DNA from: UBA8437 sp003445035
GTDB lineage: Bacteria; Planctomycetota; Planctomycetia; Planctomycetales; Planctomycetaceae
Assembly (NCBI GenBank): GCA_937901285.1
Contig: CALCHI010000283.1
Span: 1 to 5,199, forward strand
Length of the DNA: 5,199 nucleotides
Reading direction: 5' to 3'
This document shows positions 1 through 5,199 of the stretch, piece by piece. The translations under genes and the position numbers were made by a program. Every line of letters begins with the position of its first letter. Within the stretch, counting starts at the first letter, position 1. The notes beneath the pieces were generated by a model, which saw only the letters and a program-made list of their open reading frames with translations, ran no database searches and was not told the DNA's origin.

Positions 1-634
1 TCCCGCTGGCCAGGTTCAGATTGGCCACCTTGAAATTCGCGTTGTTCGGATCACCACCGGTCTGGAACGGGTCGTACTGCATGCCCATCCAGTTGCCGCC
101 GAAATACCCGGGCCGCAGCCCGATGCTGCTGGCCACCGGAACGCTGATGTAGGAGGGCATGCCGCTGCGACGCGGACCCCGCTCACGTGCGACGATCGAA
201 CCGATCGAGGGGAACGTGCCGGTGTTGTTGGGCCCCAGTGACTTGGTCGTCAGCATGTAGTGACCACCATGGAAGTGGCCACCGGTGTCGTGGTGCAGCG
301 AGCGGACGATCGAGAACTTGTCGGCGTGCTGCGCCTGGAGCGGGAACAACTCGGTGATCTCGATCCCCGGCACGTTGGTCGAGGTCGGCATCCAGATGCC
401 ACGGTATTCGGCCGGAGCCTTCGGCTTCATGTCGTAGGTGTCCAGGTGGCTCGGGCCACCGTCGAGCCAGATCATGATCGCGGCGTTGTCGTTGCCCCTG
501 GAGGACGACTGCTTGGCGCGGGCCACGTCACCCAGGCCCGCCGCGGCCATCCCGGCCACGCCCAGTTGCACAAAGCTCCGACGGGACATCCCGTCGCAAT
601 AACGACCACCGCTTCCAGCATCGACCCGCAACAT
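1..634 (-). CDS. DUF1501 family protein, Tat-exported, N-terminal part only
   Basis: The first 211 codons are present and the gene continues past the left edge. Family members are usually well over 400 residues, so about half is missing. Seen: a leader with YCDG followed by a twin-arginine motif S17-R18-R19-S20-F21-V22, a hydrophobic stretch at 24-35 and a possible AxA cleavage site near residue 40. The conserved DUF1501 core LDGGPSHLDTYDMKP lies at 57-71, TNVPGIEI at 86-93, and a histidine-rich stretch at 114-125 follows VRSLHH. Known: DUF1501 proteins are related to the sulfatase/alkaline-phosphatase-like fold, are very numerous in Planctomycetes and often sit beside DUF1549/DUF1553 cytochrome genes. 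Their substrate is generally unknown. Inferred: folded in the cytoplasm and exported by Tat. The ATG at 634 is chosen because the leader matches the family and GAGGA lies 6 bases upstream. An internal ATG at 589 (MSRR) is less likely. Family assignment is firm; the function is not. Confidence 0.93.
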   Translation of the reverse strand, partial: MLRVDAGSGGRYCDGMSRRSFVQLGVAGMAAAGLGDVARAKQSSSRGNDNAAIMIWLDGGPSHLDTYDMKPKAPAEYRGIWMPTSTNVPGIEITELFPLQAQHADKFSIVRSLHHDTGGHFHGGHYMLTTKSLGPNNTGTFPSIGSIVARERGPRRSGMPSYISVPVASSIGLRPGYFGGNWMGMQYDPFQTGGDPNNANFKVANLNLASG

Positions 635-640
635 GTTTCA

Positions 641-645
641 TCCTC
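641..645 (-). promoter_or_regulatory. Ribosome binding site of the DUF1501 gene
   Basis: On the minus strand GAGGA ends 6 bases before the ATG at 634. It decides between this start and the in-frame ATG at 589, which has no comparable purine-rich site upstream. Confidence 0.6.
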
Positions 646-658
646 GCGTCGTATCTTG

Positions 659-685
659 TAGCTTTCCGGAGATCCGCTCCGGCTA
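659..685 (-). other. Intergenic hairpin between the DUF362 and DUF1501 genes
   Basis: CCGGAG (666-671) and CTCCGG (677-682) form a perfect 6-bp stem with a 5-base loop. TAG (659-661) and CTA (683-685) can add three more pairs across a 4-base bulge. No T-run follows on the minus strand, so this is not a classic intrinsic terminator. It sits about 25-50 bases upstream of the DUF1501 start. It could be a 5' leader structure, a weak terminator or attenuator, or an mRNA processing or stability element between operon segments. The base pairing is seen; any role is inferred. Confidence 0.35.
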
Positions 686-699
686 CGCATCAATCTACC

Positions 700-705
700 A
701 TTATC
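700..705 (-). promoter_or_regulatory. Possible -10 element upstream of DUF1501 (weak)
   Basis: The minus strand reads GATAAT, five of six matches to the sigma-70 -10 consensus, inside the only AT-rich patch (about 690-706) of the 96-bp gap between the DUF362 stop and the DUF1501 start. I see no convincing -35 box at the right distance. It would allow DUF1501 to be transcribed independently of the upstream operon. This is a weak call. Confidence 0.2.
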
Positions 706-730
706 TGTCGGCCATTGGGACCCCGACGGA

Positions 731-1903
731 TCAGCAGTCCCGACAATCAACCGGTCCGTGACATCGGGGCACAACACGAATCCCCTTGCGCCCACGGACT
801 TTACGCACAAAAAAGTACCGGCCGACCGTGTGCATCACCTTCCGAACCCAGGTCGTCTTGTAGGGGGGAAACAGGACGGGATCGACATGGGCCATCGACT
901 CGCCAAAGAAATGGGCCATAACGCCAAGTTCTTCGCCGATGTCCAGTTGCAGGCACGTGGCCTCGCCGATGTTCAACCACTCCTCGTAGGTACAGGTGTC
1001 GCCAACCCACTCGAAATCCCGTTCACCAAACGCCTCGACCGCCTGCCCGTAAAACCTCGAATCCTCGGCCGGGTCGAGTCCCATCTTCAGCATCCCAACG
1101 CGTTCGACGGCCAACAGGTCTCGGCCACCGATCACGGTGTCGGTGCGATGGATGTTGCCGGTGTTGAGAATCCGGCCATCCTCGTCGCGGACGACATCAA
1201 ACCCTTCCTTGTACCCCAGTGGGCCATCGAGGCTCCACGTGGCGTCGATCGCAGCGAAGTGGACCGGAAAGTGCTTCAACGCATCGATCGTCGCGGTGTC
1301 GACTTCCCGCTTCTGGTGGTACTCGGTGAACTTGTCGCGAGCCGGCAGGCAGCCGTAGGTGTTCTTGATCACCAGCGTGCAGCGCGAGACGTCGTGGGTC
1401 TTGTTCTTGGCGAACGAGATGCGGAAATCGGCATCGCGCCATGACTCGCCCACGAAGTGCTGTCCCAGTATTCCGCCGTAATCAAAAGGAAACTGCTCGT
1501 TGGTCAGGTCGTGAACGTCGTAGCCCTCGCCGCCCAGCCCGATCACCCTCGCGACGTGATTCACGCTGCGGTTGCGGTACCAGAGGCTGTAGACGTTCTG
1601 GGCCTCGACAACCCGCACGTTGGTGTAACCCGCCTTGGCCAGTTGGGAAATCCACCGCTCGACGAGTTCGGGATCGGTGTAGACCACTGGAGGATCTTCG
1701 ACCTTGATGGTCATCATGAAATTCGGCTTCAGAACGACCAGGAAATCGGCGGCCGACTTCCCCGATCTCGATCTCTCGGCCTCCAGCGTGTCCCAGAAGT
1801 GGGCCTGGTCGAGCATGCCCTCCAGGGCGGCGAACTTGTCGGTGTCGTGGACCGCCGCAACAACCGACGGGACATCGAGATCCCGGACATCGGCACCGGT
1901 CAT
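731..1903 (-). CDS. DUF362 domain protein (390 aa) with a cysteine-rich C-terminus
   Basis: Seen: VVLKPNFM (56-63), a V-x-V-V-E segment (96-100), GYDVHDL (127-133), FAKNKTHD (164-171), LVIKNTYGC (177-185) and GGRDLLAVERVGMLKMGLDP (259-278). In this order they are characteristic of DUF362. The tail from about 352 to 380 is strongly basic, and the last ten residues hold three cysteines (C381, C387, C390). Known: many DUF362 proteins carry a ferredoxin-like CxxCxxC module. This one has no such domain, and no enzymatic activity is generally established for the family. No signal peptide or membrane segment is visible, so it is probably cytoplasmic. The start ATG overlaps the stop of the upstream phosphodiesterase-like gene as ATGA, and GGAGG lies 7 bases upstream. 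That indicates translational coupling and a shared transcript. An unrecognised redox or metal-linked role is possible, but it cannot be shown from sequence. Confidence 0.9.
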   Translation of the reverse strand: MTGADVRDLDVPSVVAAVHDTDKFAALEGMLDQAHFWDTLEAERSRSGKSAADFLVVLKPNFMMTIKVEDPPVVYTDPELVERWISQLAKAGYTNVRVVEAQNVYSLWYRNRSVNHVARVIGLGGEGYDVHDLTNEQFPFDYGGILGQHFVGESWRDADFRISFAKNKTHDVSRCTLVIKNTYGCLPARDKFTEYHQKREVDTATIDALKHFPVHFAAIDATWSLDGPLGYKEGFDVVRDEDGRILNTGNIHRTDTVIGGRDLLAVERVGMLKMGLDPAEDSRFYGQAVEAFGERDFEWVGDTCTYEEWLNIGEATCLQLDIGEELGVMAHFFGESMAHVDPVLFPPYKTTWVRKVMHTVGRYFFVRKVRGRKGIRVVPRCHGPVDCRDC

Positions 1904-2667
1904 GCTGTGTCCTCCGTGGTGGAAGTTGTGGTGGCGTCCGCAGCGTTGAGCAATTCGGCAAGTCGCCGGGGATCATCGAAGGTCATACCGTCAACACCCA
2001 GCGAGATCATTCGACTGGCCAGGCTCTCGTCACGTCCGACACCCCACGCCCGAACCACGACCCCTCGACTGTGGAAGTACTTGACCATCGCCTCGGTCAC
2101 CTGTCCGGCCGGCGGGGCCACCCGCTCGGCCCGCAACTGACGTACTCTACCGGCGACATACCACATCCACCAACGCCAGTCCCGGAACCAGGCGATCCAG
2201 GTGGTGGTGACACCGGGCGTCAATCGGCGGATCGATTCGAGCACCTGCCGATGATCCGATGACACCGTCACACGATCGGCGACACCCCGCGTCTCCACCT
2301 CGTCGGCCACGGCCTGTTCGATTCCACAACCGGCGTCCTTCACGTGCAGCACCAGTGGCACACGGTCGACCAGTCGATCGAAGACCTCTCCAAGTGTCGG
2401 CACCGTTTCCCCGGCAAACCGTTCGTCGAACCACCTGCCGGCGTCCAGGCCCCGCACCTGCTCGAGGCTCAATTGCCCAACCGCACCTTCACCATCGGTC
2501 GTCCGGTCGATGGTCCGATCATGCATCGCCACAACGTGTCCATCGGCCGTGCAGCGAATGTCCAGCTCGACCGCTGACGCACCGGCCTCGATGGCCAATT
2601 CAAATGCCGCGAGAGTGTTCTCGGGGGCATTGGTCGAATCACCCCGATGAGCGATGTTCAGGAACAC
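1900..2667 (-). CDS. Glycerophosphodiester phosphodiesterase (GDPD) family protein, GTG start, altered metal ligand
   Basis: GDPD enzymes are TIM-barrel hydrolases that use a metal to cleave glycerophosphodiesters into sn-glycerol 3-phosphate and an alcohol. Seen in 255 residues, a normal length: HRGD (7-10, catalytic His7 and Arg8), PENT (15-18), VELDI with Glu34 and Asp36, MHD with catalytic His49, VPTLGEVF (89-96), and a C-terminal VRAWGV...GVDGMTFDDP segment. The Glu of the usual ExK motif, normally the third metal ligand, is replaced: the sequence reads LVLHVKD, with His108 before Lys110. Six tryptophans fall within residues 157-169. No signal peptide is visible, so it is probably cytoplasmic. 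The frame stays open far upstream, but HRGD normally lies close to the N-terminus. The GTG at 2667 has GGGGAG 8 bases before it and overlaps the aminotransferase stop by 10 bp. The fold is secure; the exact substrate and full activity are not. Confidence 0.88.
   Translation of the reverse strand: MFLNIAHRGDSTNAPENTLAAFELAIEAGASAVELDIRCTADGHVVAMHDRTIDRTTDGEGAVGQLSLEQVRGLDAGRWFDERFAGETVPTLGEVFDRLVDRVPLVLHVKDAGCGIEQAVADEVETRGVADRVTVSSDHRQVLESIRRLTPGVTTTWIAWFRDWRWWMWYVAGRVRQLRAERVAPPAGQVTEAMVKYFHSRGVVVRAWGVGRDESLASRMISLGVDGMTFDDPRRLAELLNAADATTTSTTEDTA
1911..1915 (-). promoter_or_regulatory. Strong Shine-Dalgarno of the DUF362 gene, inside the upstream gene
   Basis: On the minus strand GGAGG sits 7 bases before the ATG at 1903. 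It lies within the last codons of the phosphodiesterase-like gene, whose TGA overlaps the ATG. Together they fix the start and support coupled translation. Confidence 0.75.
2158..2199 (-). other. Tryptophan-rich patch within the GDPD protein
   Basis: These 14 codons (residues 157-170 of the GDPD protein) encode WIAWFRDWRWWMWY, with six Trp, one Phe and one Tyr. The run lies between the SSD segment of the barrel and the C-terminal strands. Such aromatic density is typical of interfacial membrane-binding loops, or it may line a hydrophobic substrate pocket. It is too short and too charged to be a transmembrane helix. Confidence 0.55.
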
Positions 2668-3836
2668 GCGGACAACTCCCCGACCGCCTCGACCAGCCGG
2701 TCGATTTCCTCTTCGAGCAAAAAGAACGGCACGCTGATCCTCAGTCCTTCGCGGGTGTGCGGCAACGGTTTGACGATCATGTTCCACCGTTCGCGCAAGG
2801 TCGCCGCCAGGTCCTCTCCGGTCCAGCCCGCCAGGGTCATCGACACCAGTGCGGCCGATCGGGAGAACTCCCCGGGCGTCAGCAATTTGACAGTTTCGAT
2901 CGACTGCAGGCCCTGTTTCAGCCGGTCGGTGAGCCACCCGGTCCGCTCGGAAATTTCGAGCGGTCCGATCGAGGTCAGCCAGTCGCAGGCGGCCGCCCAG
3001 GCATGGACCAGCGGCCACGACCACGGCCCGAACTGGAACCGCTCGGCCGAATCGTGCAGTTCAAACCGATCCGTCTCGAAGTCCAGCCAACTCTCGCTCC
3101 GCCCGCCAGGAAACCGCACGGCCAGTTCGCCGATCCGCCCGGGGTTCACGTACAGCAATCCTGCGGCATATGGCGAGTACATCCACTTGTAGGAGAGCAG
3201 CCCGGCAAAATCGCAGCCGGTTTCGGCCAGGTCGATCGGGAGCACCCCGCACGAGTGAGCCATGTCGACAAAGCTCATCGCCCCGTGCCGCCGAACCGTC
3301 TCGCACAGTTCCGCGGCCGGCAACCGGTAGCCGAGATCGGTCGTGACATGGCTGAAGGCGACCAGCCGTGTGCGTTCCCCCAGGCACGACTCCAGGGCCG
3401 CCACCTGCTGGTCTGTCGATCCGTCAACCAGTTCGAGCTTTCGGACGACGATTCCCTGTTGATCCCGCAACGCCAGCACCGGCAGCAGCAGGGCCGCCTC
3501 CTCGTCGGCGCTCACCACAATCTCGTCGCCCGGCTGCCAATCCAAACCGCGGAGCACCGTCAGGAACGCCTCGCTGACCCCGCGCATCACCGCCAGCGTC
3601 GACGATGACACGCCAAAGAACTCGGCCAGGCGGACCAGCGAACGTTCTCGTCGGGGGTACTCCTCGTCGGGGTACACGATGTGCATCGGTCCCCGCTGCA
3701 GCAATTCGTCCATCAACCCCGCATGGAACTCGGCGACCGGCCGCGGGGTGATGCTGACTCCGCCGTTCTGGAACCACGTGTAGTTCTCCAGTGCCGGGAA
3801 GTCGCTGCGGACACGTTGCAGGTCTGTCGTTTCCAT
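2658..3836 (-). CDS. Class V aminotransferase-like PLP enzyme (cysteine desulfurase / isopenicillin-N-epimerase-like)
   Basis: A PLP-dependent fold type I enzyme of about 392 residues, normal for the class. Positions count from the ATG at 3836. Seen: an N-terminal YTWFQNGG (19-26), the cofactor-phosphate region VMRGVSEAF (83-91), SHVTTDLGYRLP (162-173), FVDMAHSCG (189-197) with Asp191 likely pairing with the pyridine nitrogen, and LLSYKWMYSPYAAGLLYV (213-230) with Lys217 as the expected Schiff-base lysine. A C-terminal LRISVPFFLLEEEIDRLV (365-382) has Arg366 in the usual carboxylate-binding place. No cysteine-desulfurase active-site loop is evident, so desulfurase activity is not supported. 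Members of this class include aminotransferases, epimerases, lyases and kynureninase-like enzymes, and the substrate cannot be told. It is first in a coupled minus-strand operon. An in-frame ATG at 3851, with AAGG 9 bases before it, is an alternative start. I prefer 3836, with GAGAG 8 bases before it, but the choice is uncertain. Confidence 0.9.
   Translation of the reverse strand: METTDLQRVRSDFPALENYTWFQNGGVSITPRPVAEFHAGLMDELLQRGPMHIVYPDEEYPRRERSLVRLAEFFGVSSSTLAVMRGVSEAFLTVLRGLDWQPGDEIVVSADEEAALLLPVLALRDQQGIVVRKLELVDGSTDQQVAALESCLGERTRLVAFSHVTTDLGYRLPAAELCETVRRHGAMSFVDMAHSCGVLPIDLAETGCDFAGLLSYKWMYSPYAAGLLYVNPGRIGELAVRFPGGRSESWLDFETDRFELHDSAERFQFGPWSWPLVHAWAAACDWLTSIGPLEISERTGWLTDRLKQGLQSIETVKLLTPGEFSRSAALVSMTLAGWTGEDLAATLRERWNMIVKPLPHTREGLRISVPFFLLEEEIDRLVEAVGELSACS
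2676..2681 (-). promoter_or_regulatory. Shine-Dalgarno that fixes the GTG start of the GDPD gene
   Basis: GGGGAG on the minus strand lies 8 bases before the GTG at 2667, inside the last codons of the aminotransferase-like gene. It supports a short N-terminus beginning VFLNIAHRGD. The alternative upstream starts would add over 100 residues that are read out of frame from the neighbouring gene. Confidence 0.6.
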
Positions 3837-3864
3837 CCGCGTCACTCTCATCGTCAATGGCCTT

Positions 3865-3882
3865 GCTTGCAAGCCCGCTTGC
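3865..3882. promoter_or_regulatory. Palindrome plus repeated half-site in the divergent junction (candidate operator)
   Basis: GCTTGCAAGC (3865-3874) is a perfect 10-bp palindrome. After two bases the half-site GCTTGC recurs at 3877-3882. It lies between the minus-strand aminotransferase start (3836 or 3851) and the plus-strand haem protein start (3899), where promoters for both genes or a shared regulator site would be expected. A 10-bp palindrome can occur by chance, and no clear -35/-10 pair is visible nearby. Confidence 0.25.
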
Positions 3883-3898
3883 CAGCGACGATATCCTG

Positions 3899-5199
3899 AT
3901 GACCTACCCGGTTCAGACAACCCGACACGCGGTGCTGCTGTTGCTGGCCTGGGGTGCGTGGTCCTGTCCGGTCGCGGCCCAGACCAGCAAGGACTTCGAA
4001 CTGGCTCCGATCAACTACCACAACCAGTCGACGACCAACCGTATTTCCACGCTGCAGCGACTGATCGACCTGGGCAAATCTCAGCTGGCCTGGACCGACC
4101 GCCACGGATACCTGCCTGCCGTACTCACGGCCCTGGACATCCCGGTTTCCTCGCAGGTCCTGGTCTTCTCCAAGACCAGCGTGCAGGTCCGCCGGATCTC
4201 TCCACGCCGGCCCCGAGCCATCTACTTCAACGACGACACCTACGTGGCCTGGGTGCAGCAGGGGGACATGCTCGAGATCATCTCGATGGATCCCCAACTC
4301 GGCGGCATCTTCTACACCCTGTCACAGTCGCAGTCGCAGCAACCTCAATTCCGTCGCGATCGCGGACAGTGCCTGCTGTGCCACGCCAACCGTCGAACCC
4401 GGGATGTTCCCGGCCCGGTGGTCCGCTCGCTCTACACCGCCCCCTCGGGACAGCCTCACTTCGGCGCCCGCACGTTCGTCACCGACCACTCCAGCCCGTT
4501 CTCCGAACGGTGGGGGGGCTACTACGTCACCGGCACCCACGGCTCGATGCGACACATGGGCAACACCGTCATTCCGCTCGACCAGCCGACCCGCGATTTC
4601 GATTACCACGCCGGCGCCAACCTGACCCGTCTCGACGGACTGATCGACACCGACGACTACCTGTCGCCACACAGCGACCTGGTCGCGCTGATGGTGCTTG
4701 AACACCAGGCCCGGATGCACAACCTGATCACGCAGGCTCATTTCGAGACCGACACGGTCGACCACTACGATCGCCTGTACAACAAGGCCCTGGATCGTCC
4801 GAAGGGATACCGCAGCGAGGTGTCAAAGCGGCGGATCGCACGGGTGGCCGAGAACCTGCTCCGTTACATGCTGTTCATCGACGAATTCACTCTGAAATCT
4901 CCGGTCCGGGGAACGTCGAAGTTCGCCCGGGAATTTGCGAGTCGCAGCCCTCTCGACAAGCAGGGCCGTTCGCTTCGTCAACTGGACCTGCGGCGAAGGC
5001 TGTTCCGCCACCCGTGCAGTTTCCTGGTCGAATCTCCCTCATTCACGCGATTGCCGAAATCAGTCCGCACCCTGGTCGCCAAGCGGTTGAGGGTGGTTCT
5101 GCAGGCCAAGATGCCGGGCGAGGATTATGCCCGGCTGAGTGGTGACGACCGGAAGACGATCCGCGAGATCCTCGACGCCAAACGTCCAGCCTGGTGGGT
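3899..5199 (+). CDS. Secreted single-haem c-type protein of unknown function, 3' end beyond the window
   Basis: The frame is open from the ATG at 3899 to the last base, 433 codons with no stop, so the protein continues past the edge. Seen: a Sec signal peptide with Arg9, a hydrophobic core at 11-21 and a likely cleavage after VAA (25-27). FSKTSVQ, RISPRRPRAIYFNDD and YVAWVQQGDMLEI follow within roughly residues 90-130, then a short SQSQSQ linker. One haem-c site, C158-L-L-C161-H162, comes next, then SPFSERWGGYYVTGTHGSMRHMGN, ending at residue 222, and MVLEHQARMHN (265-275) before a basic, probably helical C-terminal region. Met217, Met220 and nearby histidines are candidate distal haem ligands. 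From memory, this arrangement resembles conserved planctomycete proteins of unassigned function that are annotated cytochrome-c-like. Inferred location: periplasm. An in-frame ATG at 3857 is possible but has no ribosome site and gives a poorer signal peptide. Coding is secure; the function is unknown. Confidence 0.87.
   Translation, partial: MTYPVQTTRHAVLLLLAWGAWSCPVAAQTSKDFELAPINYHNQSTTNRISTLQRLIDLGKSQLAWTDRHGYLPAVLTALDIPVSSQVLVFSKTSVQVRRISPRRPRAIYFNDDTYVAWVQQGDMLEIISMDPQLGGIFYTLSQSQSQQPQFRRDRGQCLLCHANRRTRDVPGPVVRSLYTAPSGQPHFGARTFVTDHSSPFSERWGGYYVTGTHGSMRHMGNTVIPLDQPTRDFDYHAGANLTRLDGLIDTDDYLSPHSDLVALMVLEHQARMHNLITQAHFETDTVDHYDRLYNKALDRPKGYRSEVSKRRIARVAENLLRYMLFIDEFTLKSPVRGTSKFAREFASRSPLDKQGRSLRQLDLRRRLFRHPCSFLVESPSFTRLPKSVRTLVAKRLRVVLQAKMPGEDYARLSGDDRKTIREILDAKRPAWW

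Noticed and set aside
666..682. Intrinsic terminator for the minus-strand operon
   Set aside because: The stem is only 6 bp and no T-run follows it on either strand, so it is kept only as an undefined hairpin.
758..1444. Plus-strand open frame of 228 codons opposite the DUF362 gene
   Set aside because: No family signature. The minus strand carries the full DUF362 motif series across the same bases.
2668..3024. A 119-codon upstream extension of the GDPD gene
   Set aside because: It overlaps the aminotransferase-like coding region in another frame, has Arg/Gly-rich composition without motifs, and precedes an HRGD motif that normally sits near the N-terminus. The GTG at 2667 has a good Shine-Dalgarno.
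2259..3608. A long open frame on the plus strand, about 449 codons, antisense to the aminotransferase-like and GDPD genes
   Set aside because: The translation is rich in Arg, Pro, Gln and His with no recognisable motif. It lies opposite two genes with clear family signatures, and long antisense frames are expected in GC-rich DNA.
4322..4345. Short CAGTCG repeat encoding SQSQSQ
   Set aside because: Only about three partial units. It is best read as a flexible linker within the haem protein, not a repeat element.
4512..4518. Run of seven G bases as a possible frameshift or phase-variation site
   Set aside because: The reading frame is continuous with sensible family-like motifs on both sides (SERWGG and YYVTGTHG), so there is no sign of a shift.
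3958..4701. Plus-strand open frame inside the haem protein gene
   Set aside because: It is a shadow in another frame with Pro/Arg/His-rich translation. The frame starting at 3899 has a signal peptide, a CXXCH motif and no stop through the window edge.

Overview
The window looks like a chromosomal segment from a GC-rich planctomycete. The main reason is the partial gene at the left edge. It encodes a Tat-exported DUF1501 protein with the YCDGMSRRSF leader and the LDGGPSHLDT core that are abundant in Planctomycetes. A secreted one-haem protein on the right also resembles conserved planctomycete proteins of unknown function. I cannot name a genus. I see no rRNA, tRNA, CRISPR array, insertion sequence or phage gene.

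Layout: four genes read leftward on the minus strand, and one reads rightward from a very short divergent junction near 3837-3898. In minus-strand order these are a class V (PLP fold type I) aminotransferase-like protein (3836 to 2658), a glycerophosphodiester phosphodiesterase (GDPD) fold protein (2667 to 1900), a DUF362 protein (1903 to 731) and, after a 96-bp gap holding a small hairpin, the DUF1501 protein (634 to beyond base 1). The first three overlap by 10 bp and 4 bp, so they are almost certainly one translationally coupled operon. DUF1501 may be the operon's last gene or a separate unit. On the plus strand, a gene starting at 3899 encodes an exported protein with a single CXXCH haem-binding motif. 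It runs off the right edge with no stop codon.

How the genes work together is not established. The aminotransferase-like, GDPD-like and DUF362 proteins show no export signal and are probably cytoplasmic, while the DUF1501 and haem proteins are exported. The trio contains a PLP enzyme, a phosphodiester-hydrolase fold with a substituted metal ligand and a tryptophan-rich patch, and a DUF362 protein with a cysteine-rich tail. This is not a textbook pathway I recognise. It is the part of the window most worth a second look. No clearly new defence or mobile system is visible.
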